Counted from the first letter of the stretch, positions 1 to 10,389 are shown. The stretch is 64,000 nucleotides of DNA from Delphinus delphis (GCF_949987515.2 NC_082703.1:14098680-14162679); one strand, 5' to 3'. A program made the numbers and translations. Notes: generated by a model not told the origin, from the letters alone.

Positions 1-212
1 AGGGGCTTCCCTGGTGGCGCAGTGGTTGAGAGTCCGCCTGCCGATGCAGGGGACGCGGGTTCGTGCCCCGGTCCGTGAAGATCCCACATGCCGTGGAGCG
101 GCTGGGCCCGTGAGCCATGGCCGCTGGGCCTGCGCGTCCGGAGCCTGTGCTCCGCAACGGGAGAGGCCACAGCAGGGAGAGGCCCGCGTACCGCAAAAAA
201 AAAAAAAAAAAT
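1..212 (+). mobile_element. CHR-type SINE, short GC-rich subtype, left edge at window start
   Basis: A tRNA-Glu-derived SINE in sense orientation. The head GGGCTTCCCTGGTGGCGCAG matches the 5' part of tRNA-Glu, and a B-box-like GGTTCGTGCC follows near 59. The GC-rich body ends at CCGCGTACCGC and an A-tract of about 17. This is the compact subtype of roughly 200 bp. The left TSD would lie outside the window. Similar copies at 1090, 4440, 23110, 46452 and 61187 differ little, so the subtype is probably the youngest here. Confidence 0.95.
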
Positions 213-289
213 TCATAGCTAAATTTTTTCTAATGAATTGAACCTGAATTTCCCATTTTACCAAAGACAACAAAGGTAGCAATCACACA

Positions 290-893
290 AATGGAATATA
301 CATTCACACATGGAAGACAGAACTGTCAGAAATCCGCCAAGAAAATGACCAATACGGAGTCCCAAACACTTCCCCAACACAAACGGTCCTTGATGTCAGA
401 CACACATCATAACCAACTGGCAAAAATGACCAATAGCACTTTGTACTCACAAACTGCCCTCGAAGTCAAACACAAGTCAGAACCAATTGGCAAAAATGCC
501 CAGGTAACACTTCGTGCTCACGAACAGTCCTCAACAGTAGACACACGTCAGAACCAATTAGCAAAAATGACCAATAGCACTTCGTGCTCAAAAGAGAAGT
601 TTGCCGGGGTGACCGGTGGACTTACTCGGTCTTGGAACTCGTCAGCTTGTCCAGATGCATGTTTCCGTTCCACCAAGGAAAAGCATACATTGCCACGCAA
701 TGCCAAGCAGGGGAGAAACAGGAAGGATCCCCGTAACACATGGTTTTGGCAGCTGCTAGGAACGTCCCCCAAAATCCCCTTCTTGGGGCCAGCAAGCCTT
801 GAGCAGCGGGCTCCTGACAGCCCTCCTGGCGCGCCGCCATGGCTGCGGCTCTGCTTGGGGAAAGCCCCGGGAGCCAGATGTCGCGAGAGTACA
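290..893 (-). mobile_element. Retroviral leader / 5' internal region of an ERV remnant
   Basis: Read on the minus strand, this lies just downstream of the LTR and primer-binding site at 894-1800, where the untranslated leader and start of gag would be. I see no convincing gag protein; open frames here do not resemble one and the region is probably decayed. Its left half (322-600) is a tandem repeat array. The left end is uncertain because recognisable sequence fades before the SINE at 1-212. Assignment rests on position next to the LTR, not on protein similarity. Confidence 0.4.
322..600. repeat. Imperfect tandem array, about 70-bp unit, 3-4 copies
   Basis: The phrase AACCAAYTRGCAAAAATG recurs at 411, 481 and 552, a period of 70-71 bp. 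A more diverged copy starts near 331. Units carry GACCAATAGCAC and, in the last copy, the inverted repeat AGCAC-ttc-GTGCT. Divergence rises toward the left. The array lies inside the retroviral remnant. Confidence 0.85.
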
Positions 894-912
894 GCCTCAC
901 GTTGGACGCTCA
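894..912 (-). other. tRNA-Lys-like retroviral primer-binding site
   Basis: The minus strand reads TGAGCGTCCAACGTGAGGC. This resembles the binding site complementary to tRNA-Lys1,2 used by class II (betaretrovirus-like) elements, with one inserted base and two substitutions. It sits just inside the LTR, where a primer-binding site belongs. Two independent cues agree, but a chance match to a short motif cannot be excluded. Confidence 0.55.
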
Positions 913-1800
913 AGAAACTTACCAAAAGTGGGGATCCCGCTGCTCGCCCCTCTAAATCCAATAAATAGGCAAGGTTGGTGGAAAGGAAAGTCTGCTTTGT
1001 TTCGGAGGCGGCAACCTGGGAGGGGAGGGCGGACTCCTGTCCAAAGACGGATTCCCCCCCAACCCCGCTGACAATCAGCGGGCAAGAGCTTTTTTTTTTT
1101 TTTTTTGCGGTACGCGGGCCTCTACTGCTGTGGCCTCTCCCATTGCGGAGCACAGGCTCTGGAAGCGCAGGCTCTGCGGCCATGGCCCACGGGCCCAGCC
1201 GCTCCGTGGCATATGGGATCCTCCCAGACCGGGGCACGAACCTGTGTCCCCTATATCGGCAGGTGGACTCTCAACCACTGCACCGCCAGGGAAGCCCAGG
1301 GGCAAGAGGTTTTATAGACGGAGGGAGGGGGCTGCATGCAGAAACAGCACAGTCAGCTCTGACAGTCATCTTCAAATGGTCATGCGGTGGTCTGAACGGT
1401 TTCATCTTGATTGTTTTAAGTACAGTTAATCTTCAGTTCCAGGGTCAATTTGTTCCCATTTCTTTGAGGCCAGTTCTCAGAATTGTGGCAGCTTATGTGA
1501 TGCTACAGGCTGGTCATCATGTAGTTAACTTCTTCCACTTGGTGAGGGTTTCAGTATCTACAAGACAGCTCACAGGATACGGGTCAGAATATGATCTATA
1601 GCCCTTGAGGAGGAACTAAAGGTCTTTGACTTTGCTTAATGACTAAACTATTATTATTTAGTCTTATTGGACTGTTTTTGTTTGTTTCTGCATTTTCTCA
1701 CTTCTCTGATTAAACTTATTCTTTAGCTAAAGTTTTTCTATAGACAAAAGGCAGGTTGAGGACATGAGGGGCAAGGACCCTACTCTGTTTCATTAGGACA
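913..1800 (-). mobile_element. ERV LTR, class II-like, split by a SINE
   Basis: On the minus strand this begins TGTCCTAATG at 1800. It has a TATAAAA box at 1310-1316 and a degenerate poly(A) signal (AAACAAA) near 996-1002, then reaches the primer-binding site at 912. Without the SINE at 1090-1299 and one TSD, TATA to poly(A) is about 95 bp, a plausible R region, and the LTR is about 670 bp. The sequence from 1300 to 1800 resembles a dispersed artiodactyl repeat I recall but cannot name. The 3' terminus lacks a clean CA. Confidence 0.55.
1090..1299 (-). mobile_element. CHR-type SINE, short subtype, inside the ERV LTR
   Basis: Antisense SINE starting with its poly(T) and ending GGGAAGCCC. It is flanked by the TSD GGGCAAGAG at 1080-1088 and 1300-1308. 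Removing it and one TSD rejoins the LTR just upstream of its TATA box, so it postdates the LTR. Confidence 0.95.
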
Positions 1801-1859
1801 AATCTTTTTCATTTTTGTGGCAGAAAAGAGGTTAATATTTCATATCTCTCTGGTAAATC

Positions 1860-2470
1860 AATAAGAACACAATATCACAACAAAAAATGGGCAAAGAAAA
1901 TGCACAATCACAGAAGAGAATAAACACCTAATAAGCATATTCAAAGGTGATCAACTAAATGACACTTTTACTCATATAAATGCAAAATAAAACATGGGGG
2001 AACCATTTTTTCTCTTTTTAAATTGGACAAGTTAAGGGGAAAAAATGTTACCAATTTTGGCTAAATTTGGGGAAAAGTCACTGGAGGAGGTAGAGTAAGT
2101 GTTATATTTCACGAGACGTTGCAGTTTGTTCTGAAAGCCTTAAATATGTGCCTTCTCTTTGATTTCTCAATTAACCTTCCAGGTATTTTCTCCAAGGAAA
2201 TAAACAGAGTATGTGGAAAGATTTAGCTATAAGGATATTCACTGTAGTACCCTTTATAATAAGCAGATTATAAAATAGTACTGAAGCATGAAACCAATTA
2301 AGTTAAAAAAAATTTGTGTATAGAAAAATACTAGAAGCAGATATACCAAAATGTTAGCTGTTCTTGGAGTGATGGGATTCACAACCGATCTTTATTTTCT
2401 TTGAGCTTTTATACATTTTCAAATTTCCTTTTTCTAGATTGTTTTAAATTTGAAAAAGATTACTTTTAAA
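1860..2470 (+). mobile_element. Old L1 3' end (ORF2 tail and 3'UTR)
   Basis: Decayed LINE-1 in sense orientation. Recognisable pieces include AAATGGGCAAAGAAAATGCA near 1887, the decayed ORF2 end, and a 3'UTR with ATACCAAAATGTTAGC near 2343. It resembles ancient L1M consensus sequences, with many stops and gaps. Family-level naming is from memory. Confidence 0.7.
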
Positions 2471-4261
2471 AGTTCATGGCCAACTAAGTTTCTCAATTTC
2501 TCTAACTTTGAAGTCAAGTCCCATATTCTTATGACACTAATTTTTCTTCCATAGTTGTGAATGTGCAGTCTTTTATGGCTAAAACTAGGCCTGGTCTTAT
2601 GTAAAAAGTGGAAGAGCTGAATTCTCTTTTGATGTCAAATCAAGTCATTCACAGAAATGTACACACAATAAACAATATGTACATATACCAGAAAGAAAAA
2701 CTGGGTGGTATTTTTCTGTATTTCTAAGTATTTTTCATGTTTACGCATGATACAGAAACACTCTTTAGCTAGCAACAAATAGTAAGGGCAAAATTCAACA
2801 TATAAATCAGTCATGAGCCTCACAATTCACATCTGGCATTAACTTTGAACTTCAAGAATATATTTGGCAAATATGTTGTAGACTGGTAAACAGAGTACCA
2901 TACAACAAATTTTCTCATTTTTACATTATTTCTTCTTTCAGAAGGTCATTTTTATTAATGTCTTATTCATAACAGTGGTGAGTACTGTATACTTAGAAAT
3001 AGTAAGAAACATATTTTCTTTCATCTTCCTGGAACTCTGAATATACTTTCCTGTGGTAGCTAAGCAGATAGGACAATCCTATGAATGACCTAATGTTATG
3101 TTTACAATGTCATGCTATGTGAATTCTAAATACATGTGAGCAATGCATTGAACCTAATAACACAGGCAAAGACCATATACTTTTAGTCCATAAACTTCAG
3201 TTAGGAAGTTTAAATTAGATTTAAGAGGAAATTTTAGCTTAAAAATATCAAACAGAACTATAGTGGCTTTATGGGGAACTATTGCTCCATCCCATAAGAT
3301 TTAATTATTTTGGATGAAGTAAAAGTGAATAAATTTAACAAGCAGTTGTTTTGACTGAAGGGTCCTCTGGACTTGGGAATGAAAAAGGAATATGAAAAAG
3401 GGTCTCCCTCCTGATTTGAGGACAAGATAATCCCCTTGCCTGGACACTTGCAGAACATATTTGCTTTCTGACACTCCTTGATGAGTAGAAAACAGTGTAG
3501 AATTGTTCTGGAAAGTTTTTTGTCCTGTCTTGCTCCTGTGCACAGCTATGTTTCACATTAGCAGACAAAAGTGGGGTGAATTTCACTGAAACAACTAAAA
3601 TATGAGAGATAAAGGAGTTACACATCACTAACATCTAGATGGCTATCGAAACATGCAGAAATGCATATTACTCACTTTATGGTTGGCATGAGATTTGTTT
3701 AGTGGCTAGGAAGCAAATGTTAAAAAAATTGAGACCTTTCTAAGCATAAGCTTTTGAGAAAGACCATTTTCTCCTCAGTTCAGCATTCCTCTCCACCTCA
3801 ATCTTGTAGAAGCAATTCAGAACAGAACCTGTTAAACTTGCAGAACTTGTCAGTGTGAAGCTTGATGCCATCACTCAGGCATTTTATCAGTTTTTCAGTT
3901 CACCTGGATCAATAACAACACATAATGATTACAACCGGACAGGCATACTTCAGTTCATGACCCAGTTACCCATCAGAAAGACGTGGACAAAACCCAGCAA
4001 TGGAGAAATGGGCAAACCCACCATGGTATGTGCAAATAAGCTAATGCTGGGGCTGGAAGGACCAAGAGAGCAGGGACTCTAATCTCCTTATTTTCCTGAT
4101 GTGAAATCAGAGGTGCAGCAAGGAGAGGCGACTTCAGAATGATGGAGTGAAGGTAACCGGCACCAGCTTTGACACAGAGCAGACCTTCTGTGTCAACCAG
4201 CTCTGCTGTGCATTGCTTACCATTGGGCCCATCTGAGCTCTCAGAAGCTTAACTTTTGTCT
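2471..4261. other. Unassigned sequence
   Basis: AT-rich single-copy-looking DNA with no long coding frame, splice-bounded exon or repeat I recognise. Open frames near 3301-3634 (minus) and 3855-4082 (plus) show no family resemblance and no supporting signals. Confidence 0.5.
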
Positions 4262-4380
4262 TCAAGTTAAAATGGAGCAGTTAGTTTCTACTCAACAGGA
4301 TTGGTATAATGATGAATGAGATAACCTTTATAAAATAGGTAACATAAAGTAGGTACTTAAAATAACATTTTATTAACATT
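4262..4380 (+). mobile_element. MIR fragment
   Basis: The 3' half of a MIR SINE: GATGAATGAGATAACC, then GTAGGTACTTAAAATAACAT, matching the MIR tail (new state then ...AGTAGGTGCTCAATAAAT-like). Diverged, as expected of an ancient mammalian SINE. Confidence 0.6.
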
Positions 4381-4439
4381 AATGAAACTGAATTAATCTA
4401 TATTTGAGTGATATCAGCTTAAACCTCACTATACTCTTT

Positions 4440-4648
4440 TTTTTTTTTTTTTTTTTTGCTGTACTTGGGCCTCTCACTGTTGTGGCCTCTCCCGCTGCGG
4501 AGCACAGGCTCCGGACGCGCAGGCTCAGCGGCCATGGCTCACGGGCCCAGCCGCTCCGTGGCATGTGGGATCCTCCCGGACCGGGGCACGAACCCGTGTC
4601 CCCTGCATCGGCAGGCGGACTCTCAACCACTGCGCCACCAGGGAAGCC
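4440..4648 (-). mobile_element. CHR-type SINE, short subtype
   Basis: Antisense copy: poly(T), then the GC-rich body, ending GGGAAGCC. The TSD CTCAYTATACTCTTT flanks it at 4425-4439 and 4649-4663, differing at one base, which suggests a fairly recent insertion. Confidence 0.96.
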
Positions 4649-4663
4649 CTCATTATACTCTTT

Positions 4664-5034
4664 ATATAGTGTTTCTAAAATTTATAATAAAAATGGTAAC
4701 CTAGAAGTCTTAAGAGCATAGCGGAGAGCAGTGTGTTCATATGGGTGATGTGGTAGTGACTTGAAATAAAAGGTAATATTTAGGTACATCTAGTTTTCCG
4801 TAGCTGCAGGATATATGATAAAGAGGCAACATATGAGGTGGTGGCATTAGAACAAGGGTGTCCAGTCTGCAAACCAGTGAGAGCATGAACCCTGGGCTCA
4901 TACTCCTTTTGTCTTTAGACCTGAGGTATTCATTCTGTAAGTCAAATTCAAGTGTTGAAAACCTAGACGCTTTTAAAATTGAGTTCTTTCTGCAGAAGGA
5001 ATTATATAAAAATGTTAGAAGTTGATTCTGGCCA
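4664..5034. other. Unassigned sequence between two SINEs
   Basis: I recognise no gene or repeat. The open frame on the minus strand from 5120 to 4737 runs into the next SINE and lacks family features. Confidence 0.5.
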
Positions 5035-5154
5035 ATTTTTTTTTTGGCCATGCTTTGCTGCTTGCAGGATCTTAGCTCCCCAACTGGGGATTGAACCCGG
5101 GGCCACAGCAGTGAAAGCACCCAGTCCTAACCACTGGACCACCAGGGAATTCCC
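5035..5154 (-). mobile_element. CHR-1-like SINE
   Basis: About 120 bp, antisense: T-tract, GGCCATGC..., GGGATTGAACCCGG, ending CCAGGGAATTCCC. This subtype lacks the GC-rich body of the short copies. The likely TSD is TCTGGCCA at 5027-5034 and 5159-5166, with a few unassigned bases at the right edge. Confidence 0.9.
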
Positions 5155-5267
5155 AATATCTGGCCAGTATTGATACAGAAGTCTAAAGCTTATTAAATTT
5201 TTTTTCTCAGTCATTGAAAATGTAATGGAGCATTTCTGAAAGTAGAATGTACATATATAATTGGACA

Positions 5268-5333
5268 ATGCAAATGCAAAATTCCAAATTGGAATAATAC
5301 AATTCAAATGTAAATTCCAAATTGGAATAATAC
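5268..5333. repeat. Two-copy tandem duplication, 33-bp unit
   Basis: Two adjacent units end identically in TTCCAAATTGGAATAATAC. Each carries the near-perfect palindrome TTCCAA-A-TTGGAA (5282-5294 and 5315-5327). The left ends differ by a one-base shift. Confidence 0.9.
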
Positions 5334-6094
5334 TTTGTTAAGGGGATGCAAAATACAGCCACAGCCAGTATAATGAGGAAGACAATCAAAAGAAAGTGAA
5401 CACATTGGGATTGGAATCTCTCTTTAAGAAACCTGGAGGATGGTCAGTCGATAGATACCCTCTTCTGTTGTCAGACCCCAGCTACATGGTATTTGATTTG
5501 AATATGTTTTAAATTTCATGGACAATTGATTTCATTAGGGTACAATTCATGAACAATTCTGATCATGATGTTACTGGGCTGCTGGCCAAGTTAGCTGGTC
5601 ACTCTGCTCTAAATAACAGATTTAATTAATTGAAAGACGCGTGCTCCCTCTTTTGCCTGGGGACTTGTTGATCCCATGGGGAGGAGGTTGGCTTTAAAGG
5701 ATTAGTCAGCTGGAAGGCTCCCTGGAGAAGTAATGACCTAATTCAGAAGTGCTAAATCGTTAGTCACATCACCTATGGAAAGTTACTTATTGTTGGGGCA
5801 ATAAAACCTACCTCATGGAGGTGAGAGTGCTTATCTATAAATGGTTAGGAGAGGAGGAATTTTCTTGAGAGAAACCTATAAGGTATGTACATTGTGAACT
5901 GCGTGATAAGGCAGGTGAAAGTAAAAGAGAGAACATTGGTAAGAAATGACATACTGGTGAAGATTTAGCTAGTTTAAAATCCATTTGTAACAGACTTGAG
6001 ATAATTTGGCAATGTGTTTTACATTTATATATAATTAAAGTGAATTATGACCAATCCTCACTACACAGATAGCATGATATCTCAAAGACTGAAA
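5334..6094. other. Unassigned sequence
   Basis: I see no gene, RNA or repeat I can name in this AT-rich stretch. Confidence 0.5.
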
Positions 6095-6560
6095 ATACTG
6101 AATCAGTTGACCTTTGCTGCATAAAAATTATACCAACATTTCATGGCTTGAAACAATAATATTTTATTATTTCTTTTGATCCTATGGCTTGGCTGGTGAT
6201 GCTTCTGCTGGTCTTGTCTGGGCTTAGTCGCGTGTCTGTGGTATCTGGGCTGGGGGCCAGGCTATGCTGGGACAGCTGGGTTGCCTAGCACAGCATGGCC
6301 TTTCTCCTTAGGGTCATCCTGCAGGAGGCTGCCTAGGGCTGCTTCACCCGTGGCTTCAGGATTCTAGCAGCACTAGAGGGCAGCTCTGATGCACAGGCAC
6401 TCTTCAAGCCTCTGCTCCCATTTGCTAAGTCACATGGACAAGCTCAGAGTGAGTGGGGAAGGGATTTTCTGGGGTCTGGATAAAGTGTGATGAGAGCAAA
6501 TCCGGGCCATTACTGCCACCATCTATCACAGGCATGTTCACCCATCTTCGAATAGGAATG
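6095..6560 (-). mobile_element. Old interspersed repeat, MLT1-like (antisense)
   Basis: Begins with a degraded form of the common motif for acttagtggcttaaaacaac (here TTCATGGCTTGAAACAATAA), then TGGCTTGGCTGGTGATGCTT, CTCCTTAGGGTCATCC and a CACATGGACAAGCTCAG end. The same family in sense orientation lies at 7530-7935, and another antisense copy at 47370-48420. I read it as a MaLR/MLT1-type LTR; family assignment is uncertain. Confidence 0.55.
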
Positions 6561-6606
6561 TCAAACTATCTCAGGAATGTTTACAACTAAAGAGTAGAAT
6601 TCAGCT

Positions 6607-6950
6607 AGATCTGCTGTCCAATACAGATATATGTCATTAGGTATGTACATATGTACTCATCTAAGTAAAAGTAATTTAAAATGTTCTAGTGGCCACATTA
6701 AAAAAAGAAACAAGCAAAATTAATTTTTAATACTATACTTATATTGAACCTAGTATATCCAAAGTAGTAGTATTTCAACATGTCCTCATGATAAAAATTC
6801 CAAATGAAGGATTTTACTATTTTTTGTACTAAGCCTTCAAATCCAATATGTATTTTACACTCATGGCACACCTCAGTTCATACTTGGTCCATACCAAGTG
6901 CTAATAGCTTCCTGCGGCTGGTCACCGTTGCACTGGTCGGCACAGATGGA
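6607..6950. mobile_element. Non-autonomous hAT-type DNA transposon, near full length
   Basis: Starts GCTGTCCAATACAGAT, contains TCTAGTGGCCACATT and CACACCTCAGTTCATACTTG, and ends in a degraded inverted copy of the start (CACTGGTCGGCACAGAT). Both termini and the order of internal blocks match an abundant mammalian hAT-type repeat with terminal inverted repeats. I cannot name the exact family. Confidence 0.55.
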
Positions 6951-7099
6951 GATGTTAACAGATGAGGCAAACGGGAGGAGGGGGATTGGAAGACTGGGAT
7001 TAATGGACAGTCTGTATTCAGGGCAGTCGTCCCCCTCCCAACCATGCACACAAACCTGGCAGCAGAGGGTGGGAGGTGGGGGAGGGAGGCTTTGTTTAA

Positions 7100-7500
7100 G
7101 AAATGGAATGAATGCCCATAATATAATCCATCATATTAATAAATCAAAAGAAAACAAATAATCATACTAAAAGGTTCTTTTTTGTTAAAACGCAACATGA
7201 ATTACTAATTAAGACAAATGAACGACAACAACAAAATCCCTAATGAAATAAGAGAGAGAGAGAGAATTCCCTCGGTGGTAAAGAATATCTACTTTAATCA
7301 GTAGCCAATATTATAAGTGGTGAAATAGCAGAAGCTTTCCTGATAAGTTCAGAACTGGTTTTCAGCAATGACCTGGAAGGGCTAAGCAGTGAAATTGGAT
7401 AAGAACCTAAATTGAAGGGTAGAAATATTGGAAGGAAGAAGCAAAACAGGAAAAAAAAAAAAAGGTCCATTCACAACAGCGACAATGATACAATTAACTT
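7100..7500 (+). mobile_element. Old L1 ORF2 fragment
   Basis: Order of decayed L1 ORF2 blocks: AATCCATCATATTAATAAAT near 7119, a CCTGATAAAGGGCATCTAC-like block near 7280, TTATAAGTGGTGAAATAGCA near 7311, and GGAAGGAAGAAGCAAAACAG near 7432. Large internal gaps and no open frame. Confidence 0.6.
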
Positions 7501-7529
7501 AATAGGATTTCTATGATGTAGAGGATTAA

Positions 7530-7935
7530 AAATGACTACATATTCTTTGCCACTTTGTCTATCAAATGGTAGAGTCTAATTAAGTTCCCTCCCTCGTTGG
7601 CTGGGGTTGGCCATGTGACTTGCCTTGGCCAACGAGAACACCATGTATAACTAAACAGAGGCTTGATAAACGCTTGTGTAATGGAGCCTGTCCAAGTAAG
7701 TAAGCTCGTCTAGTGGATGGATGGAGGATGAGAGGAATCTTGGAAGACAATGAAGGCACCCAGCTGAAAGCTAGCACCAAGTCCCCCTGACGTGCGAGTC
7801 CATCTTGGACCTTCCATCTCAGCCAGCTGAATGCAGTTGGATGAGTGAGCCCAGACCAGACCAGAGGAAAAAGCACTCATTAAAGTCTAGAGAAATAATA
7901 AATAGTAAACCATTAAATCTTGGGGTAGTTTGTTA
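7530..7935 (+). mobile_element. MLT1-like LTR
   Basis: Contains TTGGCCATGTGACTTGCCTT near 7608, an AATAAA near 7895, and the 3' end GGGGTAGTTTGTTATGCAG. These are consistent with a MaLR/MLT1-type LTR in sense orientation. No paired LTR or internal region is visible. Confidence 0.55.
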
Positions 7936-8109
7936 TGCAGAATAATTAACTGATAAAGAACACAGCCACAGAATCCTAGAGTTGTAATTATTTTAAAAAC
8001 CATTGAATTGCATTCCCTCATAACAAAGGGATACTAGAAACTAGGATTAGAGAGTTTAAATGAGGGATGACATTGACAGGCTTGGTCCAGACATCTAGTT
8101 TCCATCAAT
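7936..8109. other. Unassigned sequence
   Basis: Short stretch between repeats with nothing recognisable. Confidence 0.4.
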
Positions 8110-8485
8110 GCATTAATTTATTCATTATTCCACCAAGCATTCATTGAGTGCTCACACGGAGCCTGGTGCTGGCAACAGAAAGATCAAACTGGCTCCGTTT
8201 AGAAGACAAGATAGAATTATAAGTAAACAGTCATGATGCAGAGATAGACACTATAAGAAAGGCATGTACAAAGTGCTATTTCCGGGAACTCAGGGGCAGG
8301 GTGGGAGGGTCACAGAAGTGACATTTGCACTGGGTCATAAAGGATTAGTAAGATGTTGTGCAACAGAGAAGGTTGGGGAAGGACAGTCCAGGCAGAGACA
8401 GAGGGAGCGAAGGCCCAGAAATGTCTAAGTGAAGCCTGGTGTGGGGAATCATGAGCACTCTGCAGCCTGGTGACAGGAGGACTTG
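8110..8485 (+). mobile_element. L2 (LINE-2) 3' fragment
   Basis: Starts with ATTCATTGAGTGCTCACACG, followed by GTACAAAGTGCTATTTC, GAAGTGACATTTGCACTGGG, CAGGCAGAGACAGAGGGAGC and GAAGGCCCAGA in the order of the L2 3' region. Ancient and non-coding. Confidence 0.75.
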
Positions 8486-9352
8486 ATTTGCCCTTTGCCC
8501 TTTGTCGACCTAGTTCTTCAATCCATTTTGGATTACCCTCCCCCAGAGAATCCTAATTTCAGCTAACTCTTCACCAACCTTTTTGCAAAAAGTTCCCGCC
8601 AGGGTCTGTAAATTTAAAAGGACACACCTTGCAATATCTTGCTAGAGGGTTCAGAATTTATACTTTGTCTCCTCTCTGCTGTTCTGCCTTTACTATGTCA
8701 TACGTTTCGCTGCTGATTAATTTTATCCTAATAGACAGGTGAACATAATTCCCAGCATGACTTCTGGAGATAATCTGCACTTGTAAAATGAACTGATTTA
8801 TTTCCTTCTGGGCAGAAGATGGAAGAGGAGAACCCTACTAATTCACACCCACTCTGCTTCCCCACGTCTCCCTGCGTCATCAAAACATGCCCTTTGGTTT
8901 CCGTGCTGTGAATCTGAATATCATTTATTGGAATTTGGCCCATTGTTCCTCATTGTCTACAGACATAACTAGAGAAATGTGTTTTCTGGGAGTTTTAAAA
9001 TTCCAGTCTAAAGTCTAGCTAATCTTTTTATCCCTGTAGATAAATAGGAAAAAATGTAACAAACATTGTTTTTATTTTTACTAGCCCACATCCTCATTCA
9101 GAGGTTGTGCTGTTGACAGTAATAAGGAAATCAGGTTTTTTTCTAAACACCTGACAAATTACTTGTTCCTGGTGAATATAGAAATAAATAGCTCTTATTT
9201 TAAGGCTGGATTATACTATTCCAGTGCTTAAAGTAAAACTGGACAGAATATCATATCAAACCACTTGAAAATAAAGGTCGTGATATCATCTTGTCTCCTT
9301 ATTTTGTGGGTTGAAAGTATGTACACATTGTCAAACATGCTTCGTTCTCATT
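8486..9352. other. Unassigned sequence
   Basis: No repeat or gene recognised. The minus-strand frame at 8728-8943 has no recognisable domain. Confidence 0.5.
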
Positions 9353-9367
9353 TCAATGACATTTTAA

Positions 9368-9656
9368 TTAATTTTTAAATTTTTGGCTGCATTGGGTCTT
9401 CGTTGCTGCACGTTGCAGTGAGCAGGGGTTACTCTTCATTGCAGTGTGAGGGCTTCTCATTGCGGTGGCTTCTCTTGTTGTGGAGCACGGGCTCTAGGTG
9501 CGCGGGCTTCAGTAATCGTGGCACGTGGGCTCAGTAGTTGTGGCTCACGGGCTTAGTTGCTCTGCGGCATGTGGGATCTTCCCAGACCAGAGATCGCACC
9601 TGTGTCCCCTGCATTGGCAGGCGGATTCTTAACCACTGCGCCACCAGGGAAGTCCC
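9368..9656 (-). mobile_element. CHR-type SINE, long subtype
   Basis: Antisense copy of about 290 bp: GGCTGCATTGGGTCTTCGTT, the long middle with TGTGGAGCACGGGCTCTAGG, then the tRNA-like head ending CCACCAGGGAAGTCCC. TSD TCAATGACATTTTAA at 9353-9367 and 9657-9671, an exact 15-bp match. Confidence 0.97.
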
Positions 9657-9774
9657 TCAATGACATTTTAAATTCATTTAGTTTGCTTCCATGTTTGTCA
9701 TTTAAAAAAATATGTCCTCTTGTTTCTTTGATTTTGTTGAGTAGCGTAATCCACCCCCAGCCCCTGCCATTCTA

Positions 9775-10205
9775 GACACACACAATTATTCTGTCAGGTA
9801 CTGTGCTGGATTCTTAGGAAGAAGAATATCTAACTATCACAGGATGTGGTGAGACCTCTTCCTGGAACACAGGGAGCAAGAGACGCCTTGCAGAAAGCTG
9901 CGGAGGGGATACAGGTGAGCTGGTGCTTGAAAGATGAGACTTCATTAGGCAGATAAAGAATGCAGGCAGAGGAAACAGTAGGAGCAAAAGCACAGAGGAG
10001 TGATTTTTGAGAGTCATCCCATGTGTATTTGTACAAGCATGTGTGTGTGTGCGTGTGTGTGTGATCTCATCATCATTGCTATGAGACTGCTAAGGCTGGT
10101 TCCAAAAGAACTCGCAAGCCATGCTGAGGTGTGTGGTTTTCATTCCACTGGGAACAGAAGTATCAGAGGTTTTAAAGTAAGGCAATGTCATGTTCTGATT
10201 TGGGT
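9775..10205 (+). mobile_element. L2 3' fragment containing a (GT)n tract
   Basis: Order of L2 blocks: ACTGTGCTGGATTCTTAGGA, CTTCCTGGAACACAGGGAGC, GATGAGACTTCATTAGGCAG, CAGGCAGAGGAAACAGTAGG, then GGTTTTAAAGTAAGGCAATG and CATGTTCTGATTTG. A GT microsatellite (10041-10063) interrupts it. Confidence 0.7.
10041..10063. repeat. (GT)n microsatellite
   Basis: Eleven GT-type dinucleotides with one GC interruption, inside the L2 fragment. Confidence 0.9.
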
Positions 10206-10389
10206 TTTTTTTGGATTTTTTTTCCAGTTATTTCTGAGATACACATTTTAAAATAATAACTAGAATTATGACTTATAACATTATACCAGAACATATAAGA
10301 TTTTTAGAAATTTCATGTAATGTCTGAAACATTTATATTAACATATTTCCATAAAAATAACCCAAAGAGAGTGTAGTATTAGTTTTTTT

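Noticed and set aside
322..600. CRISPR-like spacing of repeats
   Set aside because: The repeats are imperfect, the units are continuous with no unique spacers, and the host is a mammal.
291..968. Open frame of 225 codons on the plus strand
   Set aside because: It runs across the tandem repeats and the antisense LTR and has no recognisable domain; it appears to be chance.
548..1237. 229-codon minus-strand frame starting in the SINE
   Set aside because: It crosses the SINE insertion into the retroviral leader, so it cannot be an original gene; its residues are not gag-like.
3855..4082. 75-codon plus-strand frame
   Set aside because: No motif, no splice signals; likely chance.
4404..4721. Frames of about 105 codons in several SINEs (also 46408-46733 and 61163-61561)
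   Set aside because: They translate the CHR SINE body (WPLPLRSTGSG, MVESPPADAGD) and recur in every copy.
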